This document shows positions 19,636 to 26,674 of a stretch of DNA of 26,674 bases, piece after piece; position 1 is the stretch's first letter, and each line of letters starts with the position of its first letter. Under the pieces are notes generated by a model. That model was not told the origin of the DNA. It saw only the letters and a program-made list of their open reading frames with translations, and did not search any database. The stretch is from the NCBI GenBank assembly GCA_016946835.1, contig JACVTC010000403.1, forward strand, positions 5,001 to 31,674. Reading direction: 5' to 3'. The DNA comes from Neocallimastix lanati (nom. inval.) (Eukaryota > Neocallimastigomycota > Neocallimastigomycetes > Neocallimastigales > Neocallimastigaceae). Made by a program: the position numbers and the translations under genes.

Positions 19636-20290
19636 TATAGTTCCATATATGGTGAAAAATTTTTATCATAAATTCTAATTAATAATATTTTGTTGAAAAT
19701 TTAAACTCTACTTATTATAGAATTGCATAAATTTAATTTAAATAAATTAAAAATTTCAAAAAAATAAATTTTTTATTTGAATATTATATATAATTGATTT
19801 TTAATAATATTTTTAATAATAAAATATATTCTTGAAAAATTTATTATAAAATTATTGATATATAGAAAAATTTTAAAATTTTTTGAAAAAGCTGATTTTA
19901 CTGAATTTTTTGTAAAATATAATTATTGAGATCTATTTTATTTTTTATCTGTAAAATGTGAAATTTGAAATTTAAGTAATTTTACTTGTAAATTTTAATA
20001 TTGTATAATTATTTTTATATATTTTATAATAAAGATTTTGTGTAATTTATTTTTGAATATGCTCAAGTTAATTTTTTGAAATAAACTAAAAATTTAGTTT
20101 TAATTATTTTTTAATTATTTTTAATAAAATAAAATTGAAAAAATTTTTGAAATTGAAATTCCATTTATTTGAAATTATTTTTGAAATTTAAATTTAATTA
20201 GTGAGATGAGTTTATGAAAATAATAAATTTGTATTACTAAGTTGATTTTTGGTACTTTATTATAAAAATTGATTAATAAATTGCTTTGTT

Positions 20291-23200
20291 TTAGAATTTC
20301 CTGATACTTTTGTTGAAATTAATTAACATTTCTTGATATTGAATATCATTTTCGATAACTGATGCTGGAACCCAGTTACATTGTTGTTTATAGTTGTATC
20401 TAACTTTGTATTCATACCTTTTCTCTTTGTAATTTGGCCTAAAGTCTAAGATTTCAGTTATTCTAGCGGCTGTTTCTCTATACCTTGTCCTCCCTTTGAA
20501 TTTTTCAGGAGTTGGAACATACGGTTCTAACTCAGAAACATGGAAAATTGGATAATGTTTTGGGAATGGAGATTTAGAAATATCTATTCTATAATTACCA
20601 TTCTTTAAAACTTCTAAAACTTTATATGGTCCATACTTACGAGGAGCTAATTTAGCTGATTCAGCGGTAGTAAATGCTGGTGGAGCATTAACCCAAACTT
20701 TTTCACCTTCTTTAAATTCAGGAGCAATCATTCTTTTCTTGTCTGCAGCTCTTTTGTAAAGATCTTGAGCTCTTAATAAGACTTCTTTGACATGTAAAAA
20801 GTTTTTTCCTACATCTTCGATATATTCGAAATTAGAATTAGATCCTTGGAATAAAAATATTTCGTCCATTGGTGGATGGAAACCATAATTAATGAAAAAT
20901 GGAGTTTGTTTTGTAGACTCATGAACTGAATTGTTATAAACAAATTCTGCTAAATGTAGCCATTTAATCCAGTCATCATGGAAGAATGCTCTAGTGTAGC
21001 ATCGTAAATATTGTGCGATGAATGAATTACATCTCTCAACCTGTCCAACAGTTTCGTGGTGATCAGTAGTTGCTATTTTTGAAGCAATTCTAAGTTTTTC
21101 TAATATTTCTGTCCATAAAGCACTTGTAAATTGAGAACCTCTATCAGAGTAAATGTCAGAAGGTAAACCGTGAATCCTAAATATTTCTTTTAAAAATGCT
21201 TCAGCAGTTTCTTCAGCTGTAGGTATAATTTTAAATGGTATTAAGTGAATCATTTTTGAAAATCGATCCACAACCACCATAATTACTGTGTATTTTTTAG
21301 ATTCAGGTAGACCGCATAAAAAATCAATTTCGATCGATCTCCAAGGTCGATCTGGAATTTCAAGTGGTCGTAAAAAATCATACTTTTTATGTCTACTAGC
21401 CTTATTTCTTGCACAGTTTTCGCATGAATTAACGAAACTTGTTATATCTTGATGCATTTTTGGCCACCAAAAATTTCTCATAATCAATTCTTCTGTACGT
21501 CGAATACCAAGATGACCTGCTGCGGGATTTTCATGATACCTTTTTAATATTTCTAGTCTTAATTTTTCAGGAACATAAATTAAATTACCATACCATATCA
21601 TATTATTTTTAATTTTAAATTTATTCATCTTTCTAAAAGGTCGGTAGTAGTATCCTTGACTAGCATTAATTGGACCAAAGTAATGATAGATATCATCAGC
21701 AGTACTATCAGTTTTAGTTGCTTCAATTATTTCTTTAATAAGTGTGTTGGAAATACCCATTAAACATGAAGATGGATCAATATTACTACTGTCTAAGATA
21801 TATTCTGGTTGTTCATATTCGGGTTTTTGTAAATAATCTGGTCTGCGAGATAAACTATCCGGTTTTCCATTCTTTTTTCCTTGTCGATAAATTAATTGGA
21901 AGTTAAATTCTTGAAAGAACATGTGCCAACGTTGTTGCCGTTGGTTGCCTACCTTTCCGCCTAAAGTATAAATTAAATTTTTATGGTCAGTAAAGACCGT
22001 AACTTGATGTTTTGCACCAAGTAATAAATGTCGCCAGTTGGAAAAAGCACATTTTATTGCTAAAAGTTCTTTTTCAGTGATTGAGTAATTTACTTCTACA
22101 TTTGATAAACTTCTTGAATAGTAAGCAACAGGGTGAAGTTTACCTTCATTATCCTTTTGAGATAGAATACCACCTATTGCATAGTTGCTAGCATCACACT
22201 CAACAATAAATGGTTTACTTGGGTCTGGATGTATTAATACAGGAGCGGTAGTAAGTCTATTTTTTAATTCTTGAAAAGCATTTTCGCATTTGTTATCCCA
22301 AATAAATTTATTATTTTTCTTTGTTAGGTTGTGTAGTGGTCTGGCGATTTGTGCAAAATTTTCTACAAACCTTCTGTAGTAGTTACAAAGACCGACAAAA
22401 CGTTGTACATCCTTAACACATGTGGGAGTAGGCCATTCTTTCACAGATTTAATCTTTTCTGGATCGGTAGATATACCTTTTCCTGAAATTACATATCCTA
22501 AAAATTGAACTTCATCTTTGTGGAATTCACATTTCTTTAATTTAGCGTATAAATTATTTTCTAATAATTTTTGTAAAACTTCGCGAACATGTTGTATATG
22601 TTCATCCAATGTTTTGGAGTAGATTAAAATATCGTCCAAATATAGAATTACAGATTTTTCTAAGAATGGGCGTAAAACTGAATTTATAAATGATTGAAAA
22701 GTTGCAGGTGCATTTTTCAAACCGAAAGGCATTACGAGATATTCGTAATGACCATATTTTGTGCGGAAGGCGGTTTTGTATTCATCACCTTCACGTATAC
22801 GTATTAAATTATACGCTGAACGTAAGTCAAGTTTTGTAAAATATTGTGCACCTTTGACTTTTTCGATAATATCATTGATTAGTGGTAGAGGATATGAATT
22901 TCTGACTGTTACGTCGTTTAATTTTCTATAATCGACGCAAAGTCGTAAAGTACCATCTTTCTTTTTCTGGAATAAAATAGGATAACCAGCAGGAGATTCA
23001 GAAAGACGTATAAAACCTTTTTTCTCGTTATCTTTAATGTATTGCTTTAATACTTCGTCCTCTTCTTCAGAAAGTGGGTAAATAGGGCAGTAATGTAAGG
23101 TAGCATCCTTTTGTAGAACAATTTTACAGTCAACTAATCTGTGGGGAGGTAGTTTGTCAGCATTTTTCTTGCTAAAAACTTCAAATAAGTCTCTATAAGG

Positions 23201-24256
23201 TTCCGGAATATCTTCAATTTTGTCTTCTTCTTCATCAATTTCATCATCTTCTTCAGTAAAAGTATCTTCAAAATTATTTAAAAATGAATAAATAAAAAGA
23301 TTGTAATTAAATTTATTGAAATTTCGTTTTGAAATTACTTTATTTTTTGAAAAATTTTTTGTAGTAAAACAATTTTTATTATTGGTAAATTTTTTGGTTA
23401 CACGAAATTTTTTAAATTTATAATAATTTTTAAATTTTTTAGAATTTTTTGAAAAGTAATTTCTAAAATTGAATTTCGAATTTTTTCTAAATTTTGAATA
23501 ATAATTATAAAATTTTGAAGATGATTTATACTTAGGTGAATAATAATTATAATATGAATTTTTTGGTTTTATTGAATAAAAATTATTATTAAAATATTTT
23601 TTGTGAAATTGTTTTTTGTTAAATTTCAATTTATTTGAAAAATATAAAAATTTTGGTTTTTTATTGAAAAAATTTTTAGAAAAAATTTTTGGAAAATTTT
23701 TATAATAATTAAAATTTGAAAAATTAATTTTATTATTTAAATTTGTTATAGATACTGATTTTTTCTTAAATGAATTGAAATTTAAATTGGAGAAAATAAA
23801 TTTATTTTTGTAATTAAATTGAATTTCATATTTATTCATAAATTTATTTCCAAGTAAAATATCTGTAGGTATTTTATCAGTAACTAAGAAACCATCTTTA
23901 AAAGTAGCAATGTAAAATTTATTATTGATTGAGATTCTTAATTGAAATTTCAAAACAACAATTTCTTTTATAAAAGCTGAGCCACTAATTCCTTTTATTT
24001 CAATAGAATTAATAGCTTTATGCTTTTGTAAATTTAATTTTGATACTAAATCTTTAGAAATAAAATTGCAATAGGATCCACTATCTAAAATAGTTGAATA
24101 TTTAGTAAATTTATTATTAAATTTATTTTCAATATTATTTAATTTTAGTGGAATAAAAGTTTTTAAAGTAAAAAATGTATTTGGTAATTTTGGTATTTTT
24201 GTGGAGTCAAGTACTGGGAAATTATAATGATATGTTTTATGGTTTTGAACATTCAT
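20291..24256 (-). CDS. pol: Pol polyprotein: protease, reverse transcriptase, RNase H, integrase, chromodomain
   Basis: This 1321-residue frame is intact. It holds an aspartic protease (ILDSG, D58) at 50-150; a Phe/Lys/Asn/Tyr-rich linker at about 160-325 and an acidic stretch 330-350; and reverse transcriptase 350-600 with LDLRSAY (D477) and YLDD (539-542). RNase H at 675-805 has D688, TDHKN (D757) and D800. Integrase has an HHCC finger (H908, H915, C945, C948) and D978, D1038, E1074 with 35-residue D-E spacing. A GPY/F module (1209-1211) and a C-terminal chromodomain (1264-1315) follow. Pol copies genomic RNA in the particle and inserts the DNA. It lies in the -1 frame relative to gag and is probably made as Gag-Pol by frameshifting; the ATG at 24256 would otherwise be the start. 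The chromodomain has Tyr at two cage positions and lacks the first aromatic residue, as in divergent (group II) chromodomains. Confidence 0.96.
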   Translation of the reverse strand: MNVQNHKTYHYNFPVLDSTKIPKLPNTFFTLKTFIPLKLNNIENKFNNKFTKYSTILDSGSYCNFISKDLVSKLNLQKHKAINSIEIKGISGSAFIKEIVVLKFQLRISINNKFYIATFKDGFLVTDKIPTDILLGNKFMNKYEIQFNYKNKFIFSNLNFNSFKKKSVSITNLNNKINFSNFNYYKNFPKIFSKNFFNKKPKFLYFSNKLKFNKKQFHKKYFNNNFYSIKPKNSYYNYYSPKYKSSSKFYNYYSKFRKNSKFNFRNYFSKNSKKFKNYYKFKKFRVTKKFTNNKNCFTTKNFSKNKVISKRNFNKFNYNLFIYSFLNNFEDTFTEEDDEIDEEEDKIEDIPEPYRDLFEVFSKKNADKLPPHRLVDCKIVLQKDATLHYCPIYPLSEEEDEVLKQYIKDNEKKGFIRLSESPAGYPILFQKKKDGTLRLCVDYRKLNDVTVRNSYPLPLINDIIEKVKGAQYFTKLDLRSAYNLIRIREGDEYKTAFRTKYGHYEYLVMPFGLKNAPATFQSFINSVLRPFLEKSVILYLDDILIYSKTLDEHIQHVREVLQKLLENNLYAKLKKCEFHKDEVQFLGYVISGKGISTDPEKIKSVKEWPTPTCVKDVQRFVGLCNYYRRFVENFAQIARPLHNLTKKNNKFIWDNKCENAFQELKNRLTTAPVLIHPDPSKPFIVECDASNYAIGGILSQKDNEGKLHPVAYYSRSLSNVEVNYSITEKELLAIKCAFSNWRHLLLGAKHQVTVFTDHKNLIYTLGGKVGNQRQQRWHMFFQEFNFQLIYRQGKKNGKPDSLSRRPDYLQKPEYEQPEYILDSSNIDPSSCLMGISNTLIKEIIEATKTDSTADDIYHYFGPINASQGYYYRPFRKMNKFKIKNNMIWYGNLIYVPEKLRLEILKRYHENPAAGHLGIRRTEELIMRNFWWPKMHQDITSFVNSCENCARNKASRHKKYDFLRPLEIPDRPWRSIEIDFLCGLPESKKYTVIMVVVDRFSKMIHLIPFKIIPTAEETAEAFLKEIFRIHGLPSDIYSDRGSQFTSALWTEILEKLRIASKIATTDHHETVGQVERCNSFIAQYLRCYTRAFFHDDWIKWLHLAEFVYNNSVHESTKQTPFFINYGFHPPMDEIFLFQGSNSNFEYIEDVGKNFLHVKEVLLRAQDLYKRAADKKRMIAPEFKEGEKVWVNAPPAFTTAESAKLAPRKYGPYKVLEVLKNGNYRIDISKSPFPKHYPIFHVSELEPYVPTPEKFKGRTRYRETAARITEILDFRPNYKEKRYEYKVRYNYKQQCNWVPASVIENDIQYQEMLINFNKSIRKF

Positions 24257-24289
24257 AGACTCCTTATGATGTTCATTAGTTAGTTTTTT
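24246..24289 (-). promoter_or_regulatory. -1 ribosomal frameshift signal between gag and pol
   Basis: In gag phase the minus strand reads ACA AAA AAC TAA, so the heptamer A AAA AAC (24283-24289) sits immediately before the gag stop. After a 7-nt spacer, TGAACATCAT (24275-24266) can pair with ATG-A-ATGTTCA (24256-24246): a 10-bp stem with one bulged A and a 9-nt loop. The pol frame is open upstream to 24307, so a -1 slip joins the frames. Loop GGAGTC is also complementary to GACTCC at 24208-24203, a possible pseudoknot. Confidence 0.8.
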
Positions 24290-25287
24290 GTACTGACTTT
24301 TTTGACATTAGTAGTAGAATAATTACTACTATTATTGTTATTGTTGTTATTGTATTTATTATTATAATTATAATTTCTTGATGATTTGTAGGACGATTTT
24401 TTATTGGGTTTTTTATTAGTATTATTATTTCTATTACTGCTAATTTTACTTTTAATTTTAAAAGAATTTTCTAATAGGATACATTTTGTAATAATTGCTT
24501 CTAATGTATTTGGTAAATTTTCCATTTTCTTAATTTCTTCTTTAAATTTTGGGTGTAAACCATTGTAAAAAAATAGAGCAAGACTTTTATCTTCTAAATC
24601 TAATTGGTTACTATAGGCACGAAAACTTTCTATATATTGGTTGATGTTTCCATAGTTATGTTTTAATTCTAATAGTTGAATTTGAGCAAGTTTTTTACTT
24701 TCAACATTAGGGAAGGCAGCTTTTAAACCATCCAATAATTCTTGTAATGAAGCTGGTACCACATTACCTTTGTATTTTGTAAGATACCAATTCCTAGCAG
24801 CATCTCTAAGTCTAGTTTTTACAAAATTAACACGAGCATCTGGTGGTAGTAAATTATTTGGATATGCCTTAAATGTTGCAGAACATAATTCACAGAATAA
24901 TTCAACTTCAGCTGGTACACCAGTAAACAATCCTGGATCTGGTACTTGTGCTATAGGATAGGTAATTCTTCCTCTCATAACTACATCATTGTCTAGATCA
25001 TAATTAGTAGAAGAGTCAGAACGTCCACTATCATCATTGCTATTATCGTCCCCAGGCCTCGGAGTTGCCCGTTGATGGATATATCTATCTTGAATTTCAT
25101 TTCTTAACATGGTAGCAATATTCTGGTTATTAGCAGCAATTTCTTGTTGAAATCTACCATACATTTGGGTAGCAAAAGCCTCTAAATCAGTCCTACTAAC
25201 AGCAGTTTGGTTCAAAGTTTGAAGTACTTCATTGATGGCAGTACCAAGTTCTTGCCTAAATCTTTCCATAAAATCTTGATTGGACAT
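24280..25287 (-). CDS. gag: Gag polyprotein (capsid)
   Basis: The 335-residue frame starts 33 nt after the 5' LTR. Residues 1-70 are helical, Gln/Glu-rich and coiled-coil-like; 73-105 is an Asp/Ser-rich hinge. About 117-275 is a Retrotrans_gag capsid domain (FTGVP, PPDARVNFVKTRLRDAARNWY, LLELKHNYGNINQYIESFRAY, LFFYNGLHPKFKEEI), which assembles the particle enclosing RNA and Pol. The C-terminal 60 residues are Asn/Lys/Ser/Tyr-rich and basic, with no CCHC zinc knuckle; RNA binding probably relies on this tail and on the basic linker in Pol. The last codons form the frameshift site. Full length and intact. Confidence 0.92.
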   Translation of the reverse strand: MSNQDFMERFRQELGTAINEVLQTLNQTAVSRTDLEAFATQMYGRFQQEIAANNQNIATMLRNEIQDRYIHQRATPRPGDDNSNDDSGRSDSSTNYDLDNDVVMRGRITYPIAQVPDPGLFTGVPAEVELFCELCSATFKAYPNNLLPPDARVNFVKTRLRDAARNWYLTKYKGNVVPASLQELLDGLKAAFPNVESKKLAQIQLLELKHNYGNINQYIESFRAYSNQLDLEDKSLALFFYNGLHPKFKEEIKKMENLPNTLEAIITKCILLENSFKIKSKISSNRNNNTNKKPNKKSSYKSSRNYNYNNKYNNNNNNNSSNYSTTNVKKVSTKN

Positions 25288-25292
25288 GCTAA

Positions 25293-25303
25293 GGTAGTTA
25301 CCA
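25293..25303 (-). promoter_or_regulatory. possible primer-binding site
   Basis: TGGTAACTACC on minus starts with TGG and faintly resembles initiator-tRNA primer sites (TGGTAGC...). It begins 17 nt after the LTR, farther than usual. It is the only TGG in the 33-nt leader. Self-priming or an internal tRNA site are alternatives. Confidence 0.3.
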
Positions 25304-25320
25304 AAATTCGGTAAGATTAT

Positions 25321-26383
25321 TGTAAAGGATTTCTAATGTGGGTTAGAAATATATAAATTTTAAATAATTTAACTAGGTCAACAAGTCCTTATATAGTAAT
25401 AAAAAGGATTAGATTCTTATAAAATATTGATCAAATAATTATTGAAATAAAAGAATACTTTTTATTATAATAAACACTAATAAAATATTATAAAAATATA
25501 TTTAAAAGTTTCTTTTTTATATTTATAACTTTTATTTATAATTATTATTAATTAATTATTATTATTACTATAATAGATTATTCTTATATTAATAATCTTA
25601 CAAAGATTTAATTCTAATCAAATTAATGTCTTTTTATATTATTTTCTAAAATAATTATTATAATAATATTTATTTAATACATGTATTTTTTATATATATA
25701 AAACTAAACTATTTAATTAATAAACTATCTAAATAAAATATAAAACTAAAGGAGATATTGTTTTTATTATTCATTATTCATAAGACTAGTCATTTTCATT
25801 ATTCATATTGAGTCAGAATATTATTCTAAAGTCATTATCTAAATAATTATAACTAATAAAAATAAAACATAATTGTTAGTAAAAATATAATATAATAATT
25901 CGTATTTAAACATAATATAATTATTTGTTATTAATGGATAAATTATATAATAATTTGTATAGTAATGGATTAATTATTAAGGGGCCCTATCAAAATAATT
26001 TCTCCAATATTATATATATATTATTGATATTTATCCAAAACTTTGAATCACGATATCTCGTGAACCAGTGGAGATATCGAGCTAAAAATTTGATATTTTT
26101 CTTCTCGGAAGCTAAAGCTTCCGAATGAGCATAATACCAAGCGCGAAACTCAATTATTTTGGCGAGATATGACTCATTGAAGTGAGTCTTAAATCACACA
26201 TTATTTTATTATTTAATTATTGAAAAATTTAAAATAAATTTTTATATTTAAATTGTTTAATATGAATCATATTTAGTAATAATAAATAATATAATATTAT
26301 ATAATGAATTAATGACGATTGAATAATATTTTTGTTTGCAATTCCAAAGTGATTTCAAACTAAATCACCTCGTAATCGCGACA
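25321..26383 (-). repeat. 5' LTR of the young element (1063 bp)
   Basis: It matches the LTR at 18333-19396 except for three single-base length differences in A or T runs. It provides the promoter for gag-pol transcription; the TATA word lies at about 25631-25641 on minus. Its outer end is followed by the duplication ATTAA. Confidence 0.95.
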
Positions 26384-26388
26384 ATTAA
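26384..26388. repeat. right target-site duplication ATTAA
   Basis: It directly follows the LTR and matches 18328-18332. Between it and the tRNA-Trp gene lie 61 bp, including a GTATTT/AAATAC hairpin and a CCCGTATCAATATT word. Confidence 0.9.
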
Positions 26389-26449
26389 GAGTATTTAATA
26401 GGAAATACAATGTATTTAGTGACACCCGTATCAATATTAATTCATGAGA

Positions 26450-26521
26450 GGAGGGTTGGCGCAACGGTAGCGCGTCCGCCTCCAGAGCGGAAGGTTGGGT
26501 GTTCGAATCACTCACTCTCCA
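26450..26521 (+). tRNA. tRNA-Trp (anticodon CCA)
   Basis: The cloverleaf is complete: acceptor GGAGGGT/ACTCTCC (one G-U), D arm GCGC-AACGGTA-GCGC, anticodon arm TCCGC-CTCCAGA-GCGGA with CCA at 26482-26484, five-base variable loop, T arm GGGTG-TTCGAAT-CACTC (one G-U), and discriminator A. There is no intron and no encoded CCA end. The D-arm word TGGCGCAACGGTAGCGCG is that of eukaryotic cytosolic tRNA-Trp and contains box A; GTTCGAATC is box B. TTTTT within 10 bp downstream is the Pol III terminator. The gene delivers Trp at UGG codons. The nearby retrotransposon ends 61-66 bp upstream. Confidence 0.97.
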
Positions 26522-26674
26522 AATTTTTATTTTTCAATTTTTTTTTTTTTTTTTTTTCTTTTCTTTTTTTTTTTATAGAAGTCTTTTTTTTTTTTATTTT
26601 TCGTTTCATCTGGTCACCCTTCTGATAAGGATAATAATAAGGATTTTTTTTAACTTTTTATTTTAATCATGTTC
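26522..26674. other. T-rich 3' flank of tRNA-Trp
   Basis: Long T runs, the first serving as Pol III terminator, continue to about 26600, followed by a short less biased sequence. No gene is seen; the plus frame across the tRNA is accidental. Confidence 0.7.

Larger units (their letters stand above)
19397..20290 (-). other. 3' untranslated region of the young element
   Basis: About 890 bp between the pol stop and the 3' LTR holds no coding frame. It contains the 38-bp tandem repeat at 19513-19635 and otherwise A/T-rich sequence. Its length is notable for the family; an extra lost gene cannot be recognised. Confidence 0.6.
18333..26383 (-). mobile_element. complete Ty3/Gypsy chromodomain LTR retrotransposon (8051 bp)
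   Basis: Two nearly identical LTRs with TG...CA ends flank a 5.9-kb interior carrying gag then pol on the minus strand, and the whole is bounded by ATTAA duplications. The LTRs differ only by three single-base length changes, so integration is recent. Both open frames are intact. The order PR-RT-RNase H-IN-chromodomain defines the Ty3/Gypsy (chromovirus) type. The leader between the 5' LTR and gag is only 33 nt; the untranslated region after pol is about 890 nt. Confidence 0.97.

Noticed and set aside
24770-24961. plus-strand frame inside gag
   Set aside because: Reverse-strand shadow of the conserved capsid domain.
26410-26625. 71-codon frame across the tRNA-Trp gene
   Set aside because: It runs through the tRNA and a poly(T) tract (poly-Phe); accidental.

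Overview
The window comes from an extremely AT-rich eukaryotic nuclear genome. Support for this is an intact eukaryotic-type tRNA-Trp(CCA), chromodomain Ty3/Gypsy (Metaviridae-type) retrotransposon genes, TATA-box LTRs, and intergenic DNA with very little G+C. Early-diverging fungi with AT-rich genomes (for example anaerobic gut fungi or Glomeromycotina) fit, but a dictyostelid-like amoeba cannot be excluded. I see no ordinary host protein-coding gene. Almost everything that can be explained is LTR retrotransposon, in several age classes.

Layout. 1-2183: a small gag-only LTR element. It has the tail of its 5' LTR (1-100), a tRNA-Pro-type primer site (110-126), a seven-copy 43-bp tandem array, a Gag capsid gene broken by one frameshift (611-1658), a polypurine tract, and a 3' LTR (1811-2183). 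2184-5401: three solo LTRs packed end to end, one of them inserted at the target-site duplication of its neighbour. 5402-15138: long gene-free DNA with one solo LTR (7569-8241), a decayed tRNA-Cys (12225-12296, minus), older LTR-like debris and simple tandem repeats. 15144-16917: two more solo LTRs. 17560-18327: a 54-bp tandem array. 18333-26383: a complete, young Ty3/Gypsy element on the minus strand with almost identical ~1064-bp LTRs, 5-bp duplications (ATTAA), gag, and a pol encoding PR-RT-RNase H-integrase-chromodomain. 26450-26521: tRNA-Trp, 61 bp beyond the element.

How it works together. In the young element gag and pol lie in different frames. They are linked by a textbook -1 frameshift signal: A AAA AAC directly before the gag stop, a 7-nt spacer and a 10-bp hairpin. 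The most unusual feature is in the solo LTRs. Five of them carry, upstream of the TATA box, what reads as a conserved H-type pseudoknot plus two hairpins. Loop sequences are conserved while stem sequences change in a compensatory way, and further hairpins sit at both LTR ends and around the poly(A) signal. This suggests a lineage of folded LTRs selected for RNA (or single-strand) structure. All alignments here were made by eye, without databases or folding software.
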